From Candidatus Merdivivens pullicola (GTDB lineage: Bacteria > Bacteroidota > Bacteroidia > Bacteroidales > UBA932): DNA of 64,000 bases. Under the pieces are notes generated by a model. It was not told where the DNA came from. It saw only the letters and a list, made by a program, of their open reading frames with translations, and did no database searches. A program made the translations under genes and the position numbers. The stretch covers positions 1 through 64,000 of the forward strand of contig JADIMA010000082.1 of assembly GCA_017694945.1 (NCBI GenBank), in the 5' to 3' direction. Positions 43,651 to 53,109 of this stretch are shown here, one piece after another; the first letter of the stretch is position 1, and the number at the start of each line of letters is the position of its first letter.

Positions 43651-45079
43651 TTTTTACTATTTCAAATTCGTTAAAATCTCTTTTTTCATGTCCTATTATC
43701 TGGTAGGTTTCGTGCCCTTTGCCGGCAAGCAGTACTACGGCTCCGGGAGGGGCCGTCATGATTGCCGTGCGGATGGCGGTTTCCCTGTCGGTTATGAATA
43801 TCGTTTTTTTCAATCCGTCCGGGCTGAAACCGGCCTTTATCTCGGCGATTATCATTTCAGGATCTTCCGTCCTCGGGTTGTCGGATGTCACGAAAATACG
43901 GTCGGAGTATTTTTCCGCCACTTCGGCCATCTCAGGGCGTTTGCTGCGGTCTCTGTCCCCGCCGCATCCGAATAAAGTAATCAGTTCATGTTTGCGGCTT
44001 ATGTCCTTCAATGTCCTGAGTATGTTTTCAAGTGCGTCGGGAGTATGCGCATAGTCTATCACAACGGTGGTTCCGTTGCTGCCCCTCATGTATTCGAGCC
44101 TGCCCGGAACTGGTTTGAGTCCGCTGATGATTCTCAGTGTCTCTTCAGGGTCGGCGCCGAGCAGAACCGCTGCCGAATATACTGCAAGCAGGTTGTATGC
44201 GTTGTGCCCGCCTATGAGCCTGCACCATACTTCCCTGCCGTCGATTCGGAGTAGCATTCCGTCGAAACTTTCTTCCATTATCCTGCATGTGTGGTCTGCT
44301 GCATTCCTGCATGAATACGTGATTGTCCTCGCCTTGGTATTCTGTACCATTATCCTGCCGTTCCTGTCGTCGATGTTCGTAAGTGCGAATGCCGTCTTTG
44401 GCAGTGAGTCGAAAAACATTTTCTTGCATCTGAGGTATTCGGCAAACGTTTTATGGTAATCGAGATGGTCGTGGGTGAGGTTTGAAAATATTCCTCCGGC
44501 AAAAGACAGCCCCGCCGTCCTTTCCTGCTGTACGCCTACCGAACTCACTTCCATGAAACAGTAAGTGCAGCCAGCGGCCGCCATTTCGGCGAGCAGCGAG
44601 TTTATTGTTACGGGATCCGATGTAGTGTTAAGCGTCTGGTATTCCTTTTCGCCGACATAATTGGCGATGGTCGAGAGCAGGCCGCATCCGTATCCCATTG
44701 CAGTGAAAGTCCTGTAAAGCATAGTGGCGGTAGTCGTTTTGCCGTTGGTGCCTGTTATGCCTACAAGTTTGAGTTTTGATGAAGGATGTCCGTAAAAGCA
44801 GTCGGCGGCAAGGGCTATGGCTCTTCTCGCATCGCCTGTCATTGCGGACGGTACGTTTTCCGGACAGTATGCCGGGTCTTCGTATATTATCGCCGAGGCT
44901 CCGTTTTCTATTGCGCGTCCTATGTATGCGTGTCCGTCGGTTTCAAAGCCTTTGACGGCAATGAACAGCGCGCCCGGAACGCATTTTCTCGAATCGTCGG
45001 TAATCATCGAAATCTCTGTTCCGGTATCGCCTTTCACATTTTCAGCCGCAACGGCCTTGATTATTTCTTTGAATTCCAT
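43631..45079 (-). CDS. murE: UDP-MurNAc-tripeptide ligase MurE (meso-DAP type)
   Basis: 482 residues from ATG 45079; the track starts four codons upstream at TTG. ATP loop [46 protein letters not shown]. The residue motif [10 protein letters not shown] is the DNPR signature linked to meso-diaminopimelate specificity rather than lysine. It adds the third residue of the stem peptide. Confidence 0.96.
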   Translation of the reverse strand: MEFKEIIKAVAAENVKGDTGTEISMITDDSRKCVPGALFIAVKGFETDGHAYIGRAIENGASAIIYEDPAYCPENVPSAMTGDARRAIALAADCFYGHPSSKLKLVGITGTNGKTTTATMLYRTFTAMGYGCGLLSTIANYVGEKEYQTLNTTSDPVTINSLLAEMAAAGCTYCFMEVSSVGVQQERTAGLSFAGGIFSNLTHDHLDYHKTFAEYLRCKKMFFDSLPKTAFALTNIDDRNGRIMVQNTKARTITYSCRNAADHTCRIMEESFDGMLLRIDGREVWCRLIGGHNAYNLLAVYSAAVLLGADPEETLRIISGLKPVPGRLEYMRGSNGTTVVIDYAHTPDALENILRTLKDISRKHELITLFGCGGDRDRSKRPEMAEVAEKYSDRIFVTSDNPRTEDPEMIIAEIKAGFSPDGLKKTIFITDRETAIRTAIMTAPPGAVVLLAGKGHETYQIIGHEKRDFNEFEIVKNVLPSV

Positions 45080-45087
45080 TTTGCCAA

Positions 45088-47133
45088 TCAATCAAGTTCT
45101 AACTTTATAAGTTGTCCGGGGCTTCCTTGCTCCCCGGCTGGCGGGGTCTGGGAGGCTACCAGGCCTTCTCCGCTGTATGATACTTTGAAACCTCTGTTTT
45201 CAAGCAGGTAAAGCGCGTCTGAAAGCCCGAGTCCGGTAAGGTCGGGTATTGTATAGTCGTCGAATTGCCCTATGTCAAGGTGTATGTCCTCTACCTGCGG
45301 CAGGGATGCCGATGCCTCTATCTTTTCCCCCCAGTCGGGCATCATCGTACAGATGTTGTCCACTATTTCCCTGAATACAGGGGCTGCCCAGCTTCCTCCG
45401 TAGAAATTGCCGCGTGTTTTTTTTGAATATACGACTACGATTGCGCTATAGACGGGCTCTTCCGAAGGGAAAAATCCGACGAAAGTAGCCTGATGCCTTT
45501 TGTATCCCTGAGGGTCTTCGTATCCTGACCGCCTTTTCCCGTTGGCATCGGTGTAGTCAACGATGATCCGGGCGGTTCCTGTTTTTCCGGATACATTGCA
45601 TTTCGCCCCTCTCAGGGCCGAGCCGGTGCCTTCGCTGACTACGGTTCTCAGTGCCTTTTTGACGGTGTCTATGGTTTTCTGGGAACAGATTTTGCCGCTC
45701 AGTACTGTCGGCCCCAGTCTTTTTACCACCTTTCCGTCCTTTTCGATTGCTTCGACGAGGTATGGTTTCATGGCTTTCCCGTCGTTGGCTATCGTATTAT
45801 AGAATGTAAGTATGTTCAAAGGCGTTATGTTGATATTGTATCCGATGGCAATGGATGGCAGGGACGTGCCGCTCCAGTTTGCGCTCCCCGGGCCCGGTAT
45901 GAAGTTGTAGCCTTCGCCCTTTACGTCGAAATTGAATTTTTCGCACAGTTTGTAACTGTAAAGTTTGTCAACATACTCTTTTTCATGTCCGGTGTAGTTT
46001 TCGCAAACGAGTTGGCGGAACACCTGGTTCGAGGATTTCATGAATCCCCAGAGTACGCTTACTTCTTCGTTGTTACGAATGTATTCGTCGTAAAATGTCC
46101 TTCCGTTGTATGACCAGCGGCCTCTGTTGCCTTTTATCTTGGTGTCCAGCGTGACCTTGCCGTCCTCAAGCAATGTTACGAGTGAAGCCAGTTTGAATAC
46201 GGAGCCGGGTTCTCCCACCTGGCCTATCGCGTAGTTGTATATTTCATCGAATTTCCCGTTCTTCCTTCTTCCGAGATTGACCATTGCGCGTATTGCGCCG
46301 GTCTTGACATCCATTATGATTACACAGCCTCCTTCTATTGAGCGGACAGTGTCTATTTTGGCTCTTAATGCCTTGTCCGCTATGTCCTGCAGTTCGATGT
46401 CTATAGTCGTGAGCAGGTCTTCTCCGTTTTCGGGCTGGACTACGGGTTTTTCAAAGTCAACTATCCATTTCATGTCTTCGGTGCGGCGCAAATGTCTGGA
46501 GCCCTCTTTCCCGTGCAGGAGGTAATTGTACCTGCCTTCAAGGCCGATGAGTTTGTTGGAAGATGAAGTGTCCGGATTGTCTTTTACTTCTCCGATAGTC
46601 CTGAGCGCGAGCCTTTCGTATGGATAAATACGGCTGTCCGCCTGTTCTTTGATTATGAGGCCTCCTTTGAACTGCCCCAGTCTGAATATGGGCAGTTTTT
46701 TGATGGCTTTCATCTCGCTGAGGGTGGCCGGCCTGTCTCCGATCTTTATGTCTCTGTCGTTGGTGCGCCTGGCCTTGACCATCTGCGCCTTGTATTTCGC
46801 CGCGCTCTTGTCCTGGAATATTTCGGAAAGTCCCTGCGCCAGCGAGTCGATACCTGCCTGGAATACGGTGTCTGCCGATGTTACGCAGTCCATCCGTATC
46901 TCATACCTCGGAGAAGAAATGGCAAGCGGCCTTCCGTCCCTGGCGAGGATGCTGCCCCTTATGGGGAGAAGGGCTTCGGTGCGGCCTTTTACTCCGTAGT
47001 CCTTGTCCGGTTCGTAGAATATCTGCAGCCATGCTATTCTCACGATGGCGAGAACGGCGAAGAACACCATCGCGGAATAGATGATGAGCAACCTGTTGGA
47101 CGAAACTATGTTGTTGTTTTTATCCATTTTCAT
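45088..47133 (-). CDS. ftsI: Septal class B penicillin-binding protein (FtsI/PBP3-like) with PASTA domain
   Basis: 681 residues. N-terminal membrane anchor (~15-33), PBP dimer/pedestal region, transpeptidase with catalytic SVFK (GEPGSVFKLASL), SSNQVFRQL and KTGTARI motifs. A single C-terminal PASTA domain (~615-681, YTIPDLTGLGLSDALYLLEN) is present, unlike in E. coli FtsI but common in Bacteroidota. It cross-links septal peptidoglycan with FtsW. It overlaps ftsL by four bases. Confidence 0.95.
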   Translation of the reverse strand: MKMDKNNNIVSSNRLLIIYSAMVFFAVLAIVRIAWLQIFYEPDKDYGVKGRTEALLPIRGSILARDGRPLAISSPRYEIRMDCVTSADTVFQAGIDSLAQGLSEIFQDKSAAKYKAQMVKARRTNDRDIKIGDRPATLSEMKAIKKLPIFRLGQFKGGLIIKEQADSRIYPYERLALRTIGEVKDNPDTSSSNKLIGLEGRYNYLLHGKEGSRHLRRTEDMKWIVDFEKPVVQPENGEDLLTTIDIELQDIADKALRAKIDTVRSIEGGCVIIMDVKTGAIRAMVNLGRRKNGKFDEIYNYAIGQVGEPGSVFKLASLVTLLEDGKVTLDTKIKGNRGRWSYNGRTFYDEYIRNNEEVSVLWGFMKSSNQVFRQLVCENYTGHEKEYVDKLYSYKLCEKFNFDVKGEGYNFIPGPGSANWSGTSLPSIAIGYNINITPLNILTFYNTIANDGKAMKPYLVEAIEKDGKVVKRLGPTVLSGKICSQKTIDTVKKALRTVVSEGTGSALRGAKCNVSGKTGTARIIVDYTDANGKRRSGYEDPQGYKRHQATFVGFFPSEEPVYSAIVVVYSKKTRGNFYGGSWAAPVFREIVDNICTMMPDWGEKIEASASLPQVEDIHLDIGQFDDYTIPDLTGLGLSDALYLLENRGFKVSYSGEGLVASQTPPAGEQGSPGQLIKLELD

Positions 47134-47447
47134 TCAATCTCTCTTGGCGCCTGCTGCGGTTTTTTCAAATCCGAACCGTGATCTTCAAGCATTTCTTCAA
47201 TATTGTTCCTTGTGTCTATGCTGATCAGTCTGGTGCTCTTCTGTGTATAGTCTATCCGGAGTTCCTCTATTACTTCTGCATTGCTCCGGTGTACTGTCAT
47301 CGTTTTTTCTATAAGGAGGTTGATGGTAATATATGCTATAATCAGGAAAAACACATATAAAATGAAGGGGATGTTCTTGTCCGCCTTGATAAGGGTAAGA
47401 AAATCTCCTCTGATGATGCTTTTCAGGTATTTCATTATTGCCGCCAT
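47130..47447 (-). CDS. ftsL: FtsL-like division protein
   Basis: 105 residues: short cytoplasmic start, one membrane helix (IPFILYVFFLIIAYITINLL), then a helical periplasmic segment that could form a coiled coil (VIEELRIDYTQKSTRLISI). Size, topology and position between rsmH and ftsI identify it; sequence identity in this family is weak. It would bridge FtsB/FtsQ to FtsW-FtsI. Confidence 0.8.
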   Translation of the reverse strand: MAAIMKYLKSIIRGDFLTLIKADKNIPFILYVFFLIIAYITINLLIEKTMTVHRSNAEVIEELRIDYTQKSTRLISIDTRNNIEEMLEDHGSDLKKPQQAPREIE

Positions 47448-47454
47448 GCCGTTC

Positions 47455-48360
47455 TCATATTTTTTCCGCTACTCTGAGTTTTGCGCTGCGCGCCCTGGTG
47501 TTGGCCCTGATTTCTTCCTCCGACGGGGTGACCGGTTTTTTGGTTATCATCTTCAGCGGAGAAGGGATGCTGCCATAAATGTCGCTGTCGGTCTTGCCGT
47601 CGGCATATCCGCTTTTGAGAAAATTTTTCACCATCCTGTCTTCGAGGGAGTGATAGGTGATTATGGCTATCCTGCCTCCGCGCCTGAGCGACTTCAGCGA
47701 GCCTGCAAGGAATTTCTCGAGCGAGCGCATTTCCTTGTTCACTTCTATGCGCAGCGCCTGATAGACTTTGGCCAGGAACTTGTGTTCGGCAAATCCCGGC
47801 AGGAGTTTTTCAATGGCTTTTCCGAGATCGCCGGTCGTTTCGATCCGGTGCGAATTACGGGCGGAACATATTGCAGCAGCAAGCCTGCCGCTTTCGCGGA
47901 GTTCGCCGTAAACCCGGAAAAGCCTTTCCAACTCTTCATTACTATAACTATTTACTACATCTTCAGCCGTTATTTCTCCTTCCGTGTTCATCCTCATGTC
48001 AAGGGGGGCGTCGAACCTGAATGAGAACCCCCTGTCTCCTGTGTCGAACTGGTGCGACGATACTCCGAGATCTGCAAGGATTCCGTCAACTCCGTCTTTG
48101 TAGCCTCCGGCAAGGACATAATTGTGTATGAACCGGAAATTGTTGTGGATGAAACTTATTCTTATGTCGTCGGGCAGGTTTTCCATGGCATCCTTGTCGC
48201 GGTCGAACGCAAGCAGTCTTCCGTCGGGGCCGAGTTCTGACAGGATGCGCCTGCTATGGCCGCCGCCGCCGAAAGTGGCATCGACATATACTCCCGAGCG
48301 GTCGGTAATAAGCGCGGAAACGCTTTCATGAAGCATTACTGGAACATGATATTCGGACAT
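47455..48360 (-). CDS. rsmH: 16S rRNA m4C1402 methyltransferase RsmH
   Basis: 301 residues. HVPVMLHESV start, SAM loop VDATFGGGGHSRRIL, GILADLGVSSHQFD, RGFSFRFDAPLDMRMN and ITYHSLEDRMVKNF. It methylates N4 of C1402 in 16S rRNA. It starts 14 nt after mraZ, the standard order. Confidence 0.97.
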   Translation of the reverse strand: MSEYHVPVMLHESVSALITDRSGVYVDATFGGGGHSRRILSELGPDGRLLAFDRDKDAMENLPDDIRISFIHNNFRFIHNYVLAGGYKDGVDGILADLGVSSHQFDTGDRGFSFRFDAPLDMRMNTEGEITAEDVVNSYSNEELERLFRVYGELRESGRLAAAICSARNSHRIETTGDLGKAIEKLLPGFAEHKFLAKVYQALRIEVNKEMRSLEKFLAGSLKSLRRGGRIAIITYHSLEDRMVKNFLKSGYADGKTDSDIYGSIPSPLKMITKKPVTPSEEEIRANTRARSAKLRVAEKI

Positions 48361-48374
48361 GTGAAGACCCTCCC

Positions 48375-48827
48375 TTATTTTTTACTGGCAAACCTGCCGG
48401 CCAGTGAAATGAACTCTTCTTCGCTTATGCCGCTTGTGTCGTATTTCTCGGCGGCCCAGATTTCAATCTTGTTGTCGCTGCCGCTGAAAACGATTTCCTT
48501 GTTTGCTCCGATTAGTTCAAGGAGTTTCCTCGGGATTGTCATGCGGCCCAGTCTGGGATCTGGCTCGACTACCGCCCTGTCCCTTGTATATGCTCTCCAG
48601 AACATGGCATCTTCCCTGTCGAAAGGGTTGAGCATCTCCCTGATCCGTGCGGACTCTTTTTCCCACTCTTCGTAAATGAACATGTCAAGGCATTCCTCGA
48701 ACGTGTTCTTTCTGATTACGAATCTGGCAGGGGCGCCGGCGGGCATGAGCGCCTTGAACGCCGAAGGAAAGATGAGTCTTCCCTTGTCGTCCATTTTTGC
48801 TCTGTATTCGCCGATGAAATTAATCAT
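48375..48827 (-). CDS. mraZ: Transcriptional regulator MraZ
   Basis: 150 residues from ATG 48827, preceded by a GAGGGA ribosome site; the track's longer form reads into the promoter. Two AbrB-like repeats: GEYRAKMDDKGRLIFPSAFK and DPRLGRMTIPRKLLELIG. MraZ forms ring oligomers that bind phased repeats in its own promoter and repress the cluster. Four 10-bp-phased units upstream (48875-48914) fit this. Confidence 0.95.
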   Translation of the reverse strand: MINFIGEYRAKMDDKGRLIFPSAFKALMPAGAPARFVIRKNTFEECLDMFIYEEWEKESARIREMLNPFDREDAMFWRAYTRDRAVVEPDPRLGRMTIPRKLLELIGANKEIVFSGSDNKIEIWAAEKYDTSGISEEEFISLAGRFASKK

Positions 48828-48861
48828 GATGCTTTGTCCCTCTGTTGTTTTGTATGTTGTG

Positions 48862-48869
48862 CAAAAGTA
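48862..48869 (-). promoter_or_regulatory. mraZ / division cluster -7 box
   Basis: Minus-strand TACTTTTG matches TANNTTTG; predicted start ~48855, 28 nt before the mraZ ATG. The TTTG nearest the -33 position is 24 nt away, so the -33 match is poor and lies within the repeats. Confidence 0.5.
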
Positions 48870-48874
48870 CGAAA

Positions 48875-48914
48875 ACTTTTCCACTTTATTACACAAAATT
48901 ACAAATTTTTCCAC
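48875..48914 (-). promoter_or_regulatory. Candidate MraZ operator: four 10-bp-phased units
   Basis: Minus strand reads GTGGAAAAAT, TTGTAATTTT, GTGTAATAAA, GTGGAAAAGT as consecutive 10-mers. Three begin GTG, in register with helical repeat. MraZ operators in other bacteria are direct repeats at 10-11 bp spacing. The array ends 5 nt before the -7 box, where bound MraZ would block polymerase. Confidence 0.55.
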
Positions 48915-48974
48915 AATACTTTTTGAAACCTCCGTATTTTGCCATAACTTGCGCTCAAAATAAAATCCTGCTTT

Positions 48975-50291
48975 ATGTCGAATGTTAAGAAAATCCTTAC
49001 GGCGCTCCTTGTCCCATGTCTTGCCGCTTGTGCCGGAGGGGAAAATGTTGCGGTTGATAATGAGGAACTTGCCGGGATAGAGGACAGCGTGCGCAGAAAT
49101 GAATTGGGGATTCCTTTGGATGGATATGATACTTATGAGGAACGGGTGGAGAGGGGGGATTTCTTCTCGACAATACTTAACGGTTACGGGGTTTCCAACC
49201 AGAGGATATATAAAATATCCGAAAGCATAAAGGATACTTTCGACATCAGGGACATCAGGGTGGGCAATGAATATACGGCTTATGTGTCGCAGGCGGATAC
49301 ATCTCTTGGCTTCTGGGTCTATAGCATAGACAAGCGCAGGAGCCTTGTCATAGACATTTCCGACCCCGATACTGTGGAGGCTTTCGTTTTCAGGAAACAG
49401 ATGGAGGCTGTGCCGCGTTATACCGACGTCTCGATTGAAAACTCGTTATGGTACGATATGGTGCAGGCCGGGGCTTCTCCGTTGCTGATTCTGAAACTGT
49501 CGGACATTTATGCGTGGACGGTCGATTTCTTTGCCCTTCAGAAAGGCGATACTTTCAGGGTGCTGTATGACGAAATAATGTGCGACGGGGAGGTGTTTGA
49601 AATAGGGGACGTGCGCTATGTGGAATTTGTGCACAACGGCGAACTCTTTCCTTCGATCATGTTCGACCAGGGAGACGGAGGCAACATATACTGGAACGAA
49701 AAAGCCGAGAGCATGCGCAAGGCCTTTCTCAAGGCGCCTTTGAACTATTCCCGCATCAGTTCCGGATTTTCTTATGCGCGCAGGCATCCGGTGACGAGAA
49801 AGGTGCAGCCGCACACAGGAGTCGATTATGCCGCCCCTACGGGTACTCCGGTTATGTCGGTCGGTGACGGTACGGTCATAGAGTGCCGTTATCGCGGGGC
49901 CAATGGAAACATAGTGAAAATCAGGCACAACTCGATATACACCACTGCTTATCTGCATCTTTCGCGTTTCGCAAAGGGGATGTATGTCGGCAAGAGAGTC
50001 CGCCAGGGAGACGTAATCGGCTATGTCGGAAGCACCGGGCGTTCTACCGGCCCGCATCTGGATTACCGTATCTGGAAAAACGGCACGCCGATAAATCCTT
50101 TGAAGATGGAATCGCCGTCCGAGGAGCCTTTGAAAAAGGAGAACATGGAGGCTTTCATGGCCGTGATGGCGTCTTATAAGTCCGGAATCGATTCGGTCTA
50201 TGCGGAAAAACTGTATGAAGAGGCTATGGAGTTCTTCTCGTCACCTCTTGCAGATGATGTTGAGTCCGTCCCGCAGGGGCAGGATCATTGA
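48975..50291 (+). CDS. M23 family metallopeptidase lipoprotein
   Basis: 438 residues with lipoprotein signal (lipobox LAAC). A LysM/OapA-like N-terminal half (DFFSTILNGYGVSNQRIYKI, DIRVGNEYTAYVS) precedes an M23 zinc peptidase domain (~280-385). Zinc residues appear in HTGVDYAAPTGTPV, and YLHLSRF carries a further conserved His. The usual HxH motif reads HLDYR, a variant found in some members. Probably an envelope peptidoglycan hydrolase acting in growth or division; it diverges from the mraZ cluster. Its end overlaps the convergent methyltransferase gene by 51 bp. Confidence 0.9.
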   Translation: MSNVKKILTALLVPCLAACAGGENVAVDNEELAGIEDSVRRNELGIPLDGYDTYEERVERGDFFSTILNGYGVSNQRIYKISESIKDTFDIRDIRVGNEYTAYVSQADTSLGFWVYSIDKRRSLVIDISDPDTVEAFVFRKQMEAVPRYTDVSIENSLWYDMVQAGASPLLILKLSDIYAWTVDFFALQKGDTFRVLYDEIMCDGEVFEIGDVRYVEFVHNGELFPSIMFDQGDGGNIYWNEKAESMRKAFLKAPLNYSRISSGFSYARRHPVTRKVQPHTGVDYAAPTGTPVMSVGDGTVIECRYRGANGNIVKIRHNSIYTTAYLHLSRFAKGMYVGKRVRQGDVIGYVGSTGRSTGPHLDYRIWKNGTPINPLKMESPSEEPLKKENMEAFMAVMASYKSGIDSVYAEKLYEEAMEFFSSPLADDVESVPQGQDH

Positions 50292-50888
50292 TGAGACTCT
50301 TTCGTCCGAAGCCACAAGGTCGTTGAACGCCATGATTCCGGTGCTTTGCCTGTCTTTCGGGGCGGATGTGCCGGAAAAAATCTTCCCGTCCCACAATACG
50401 TTGTCGGCGATAATTATTCCGCCTTTGCGCACTTTGTCGAAAACCAGCGAATAATATTCGCAGTACTCGCGTTTGTCGGCGTCTATGTAAACGAGGTCGT
50501 ATGGCCCGGGGAGGGAGCTGAGCGTCTTTTTTGCATCTCCGATATGGAGCCTGATTTTTCCCGAATGTCCGGAACGTTCAAATGCTTCAAGGATGATGTC
50601 CGAAAGTTCGTCGTTGATTTCAAGAGTGTCCAGGATTCCTCCTTCATTCAGTCCTTCGGCAAGGCAGATGGCGCTGTATCCGGTGAACGTGCCTATTTCC
50701 AGTATTCTGTCCGGGGCGGTCATTCTGGACACGGTTGCGAGGAACAGCCCTTGTATGCCGTCTGAAAGCATGCGGGCGTGGTTGGTGCGCAGGTTGGTCT
50801 GCCTCGTGAGCCATTCCAGGGCTTCGTTGGCTTTGCTGGAATGCGACAGTATGTATTCTGTTTCGTCCGGTGGAAGGTTTCTGTCCAT
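50241..50888 (-). CDS. Class I SAM-dependent O-methyltransferase
   Basis: 215 residues of the methyltransferase-3 (catechol/caffeoyl-CoA type) family: RILEIGTFTGYSAICLAEGL, LDTLEINDEL, YDLVYIDADKREY with the metal-site Asp, and GGIIIADNVLWDG. The substrate is unknown. It lies 14 nt after the M16 peptidase gene on the same strand and its 3' end runs into the convergent M23 gene. Confidence 0.93.
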   Translation of the reverse strand: MDRNLPPDETEYILSHSSKANEALEWLTRQTNLRTNHARMLSDGIQGLFLATVSRMTAPDRILEIGTFTGYSAICLAEGLNEGGILDTLEINDELSDIILEAFERSGHSGKIRLHIGDAKKTLSSLPGPYDLVYIDADKREYCEYYSLVFDKVRKGGIIIADNVLWDGKIFSGTSAPKDRQSTGIMAFNDLVASDERVSSMILPLRDGLNIICKR

Positions 50889-50902
50889 TTTTCTGGTGTT
50901 TG

Positions 50903-52159
50903 TCAGATATAAATCAGTTTTGAAAGCCTTTCAGGGCTGAAAACTGTGCGGGCGCAGTCTATGATGTCGTCGGCGGTAATCGTGTCCAGTATCTTCTGGC
51001 CTTTGGTGTCGTCGGCGTCTTTCCCGAAAAGCAGGTAATTTTTTCCGAGCGTTATGCATTTCTGCTCTCCGTTGTCGGCGGATACGAGCAGCTGTCCCTT
51101 CAATTGTTTCTTGGCGTTTTTCAGAAAGGTGTCGCTTACTCGCTTCTCCCGGAATTTTTCAAGAATGCCGGTTACGGCATTGCAGCATTTTTCTATTTTT
51201 TCCCTGTCGCAGCCGAAAGAAATCGCCACCACTCCGTTGTCCGCATATGGCGTATATGAAGCATCGACTCCGTAAACCCAGCCTTTCTTTTCTCTTAACT
51301 CGGTGTTCATTACGGAGTTTGCGGCAGGCCCTCCGAGTATGTTGCAGAGCAGTACGAGGGCTATCCTTTCCTTTTCCGCCCCCATCGGGTAGCCGGTGCA
51401 GCCGATTATGCAGTTGGCCTGGTGGTTCCTTTTGTTAAGGGTTTTTTCGAAGACTTTCCCCTCGCGCAGACCTGATGACATCGGATAGGCATGGGAAAAT
51501 GCGGGGCTCGCTCCGATGGGAGGTATGCCGCTTTTCGCTACCGCTTTGGACACGGCTTTTCTGATTTCCCTTTCATCCATGTCGGCCACTACCGACAGGA
51601 CTGCACGAGGGTAGGTGAAATTTTCTCCCACGTATTCTGTTATGTCCGTTCTTTTCATGTTCCTCACGCTTCTCATTGAACCGAGAATCTGAGGGGCAAG
51701 GGCCGTCCCTTCAAGCAGGAGTTCTTCAAAATGGTCGTAAATGGCGTCGGGGGGTGAGTCTTTGTAAGATAATATTTCGTCGATTATTACGTTCTTCTCG
51801 GTTTCTATGTCATTTTCCCTGAAAAGAGACCTGAATGCGAGTTCAAGAAGCAGGGAGATGCCTTTGGTAAGTTCTTCCTTGAGTATGGAGGCGTGAATTA
51901 CCGTTTCTTCTTTTGTCGTGAATGCGTTGAGGTCTCCTCCGGAACGCTCTATGCAGTTGTTTATTGCCGACGCGCTTCTGGTTTCTGTCCCTTTGAAAAG
52001 CAGGTGTTCGGTGAAATGGGCGGTCCCGCTTCCCGGCTTTTTCTCATCACGCGTGCCGCTTCTGAGGGTAAGGGAGCAGTATGCAACATCGGAAAACGAA
52101 CGTTTGAATGTAAATCCGATTCCGCAAGGCAGTATGTCCGTTAGAACCTTATTTTCCAT
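50903..52159 (-). CDS. M16 family zinc peptidase
   Basis: 418 residues. Inverted zinc motif HFTEH in GTAHFTEHLLFKGTE with downstream Glu in the ETVIHASILKEEL / EIDTEKNVIIDEI-type region, and an M16C second half. There is no signal peptide, so it is probably cytosolic. Family members degrade peptides; a single ~420-residue chain normally dimerises. Its start overlaps the end of the unknown secreted-protein gene by 11 bp. Confidence 0.92.
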   Translation of the reverse strand: MENKVLTDILPCGIGFTFKRSFSDVAYCSLTLRSGTRDEKKPGSGTAHFTEHLLFKGTETRSASAINNCIERSGGDLNAFTTKEETVIHASILKEELTKGISLLLELAFRSLFRENDIETEKNVIIDEILSYKDSPPDAIYDHFEELLLEGTALAPQILGSMRSVRNMKRTDITEYVGENFTYPRAVLSVVADMDEREIRKAVSKAVAKSGIPPIGASPAFSHAYPMSSGLREGKVFEKTLNKRNHQANCIIGCTGYPMGAEKERIALVLLCNILGGPAANSVMNTELREKKGWVYGVDASYTPYADNGVVAISFGCDREKIEKCCNAVTGILEKFREKRVSDTFLKNAKKQLKGQLLVSADNGEQKCITLGKNYLLFGKDADDTKGQKILDTITADDIIDCARTVFSPERLSKLIYI

Positions 52160-53006
52160 TTTTTATGATTAGAGAAAGTTTTTTCAGTTCTGCCTTCCCG
52201 AATCCGGCGTTTTCCTTGCCGGTCATACGGTATTTTCTGAAATATAGCAGTTTATAGTCTTCCGTGGAAATAAGCATGTTGAATGCGAATCTTCCTCCTT
52301 CCGGGGCTATTGTGTATGAGACTACTGTGCCCGGCCTCATTTCTTCGGCGGCGAGTCCGATGTCGTCCGATGTCGTTACGAACATGCGTCCGGAGGAGAT
52401 CTCTTCAATCAGGCCTGTATCCGTTTTTCGTGATATGTCCTCGGGGCAGAACAGTATGTCTCCGCTGAAATCTTTGAGATCCTGTCCTTTGTACGAATTC
52501 ATGGCCGTGTAGGCGGAGATGTCCGATCTGGTGACTTTCGGTATGTGCTCCTGTATGATGTTGATGAATGCCGGCAGGAATGAGGCGCAGCGGCCTTCCA
52601 TGTCGTCGGCGGCCCTGAACGGCAATGAGATTACTTCGGCCATCTTGTCAAGCCCTTGTCCGGCTTTGGGCCCTCCGCGGAGCAGGGAAAGGAATTCCAC
52701 TGTCGGGCTGTCTTCATTTTTATATTGCCCTTTTGTCCTTATCAGAAAAAAATAGTTCGTGTCGCATTTGCTTTTTTCGAATTCGGCAAGGTCGCAGAAC
52801 TCATAAGGCGATACAGTCCAGTTTCTTTCGATTTCATCTTCCAGAATCAGGTTGATGAAGGCGTCGTCGCCTGAGATGACGACTTTGGTAATCATGCTGG
52901 AAACGTTCTGTATGTCTCTTTTTTTAGTCATCAGTTCCGCCTGTGCGTAAGCCGTCGCCGGAACGGCCATCATGGCAATGGCTGCAAATAATATGTATCT
53001 TTTCAT
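52149..53006 (-). CDS. Secreted protein of unknown function
   Basis: 285 residues with a Sec signal peptide (MKRYILFAAIAMMAVPATAYAQ) and no lipobox. I do not recognise the family. Visible features: a beta-rich start (MITKVVISGDDAFINLILED), two cysteines near residues 80-90, and a C-terminal beta segment (FNMLISTEDYKLLYFRKYR). First gene of a minus-strand trio with the M16 peptidase (overlapping) and the methyltransferase. A TATTTTTG box lies 32 nt upstream. Confidence 0.8.
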   Translation of the reverse strand: MKRYILFAAIAMMAVPATAYAQAELMTKKRDIQNVSSMITKVVISGDDAFINLILEDEIERNWTVSPYEFCDLAEFEKSKCDTNYFFLIRTKGQYKNEDSPTVEFLSLLRGGPKAGQGLDKMAEVISLPFRAADDMEGRCASFLPAFINIIQEHIPKVTRSDISAYTAMNSYKGQDLKDFSGDILFCPEDISRKTDTGLIEEISSGRMFVTTSDDIGLAAEEMRPGTVVSYTIAPEGGRFAFNMLISTEDYKLLYFRKYRMTGKENAGFGKAELKKLSLIIKNGK

Positions 53007-53037
53007 TTTTAAAGAAAATGATGTGGGTTACAGGCGG

Positions 53038-53045
53038 CAAAAATA
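53038..53045 (-). promoter_or_regulatory. -7 box of the secreted protein/M16/methyltransferase operon
   Basis: Minus-strand TATTTTTG matches TANNTTTG, about 32 nt before the ATG at 53006. No clear -33. Confidence 0.4.
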
Positions 53046-53109
53046 AGGATTTTTTTCTTGCAGAATGAGGATTTTTTTATAAATTGCACGGTTTTACGGT
53101 TGTGAATAT

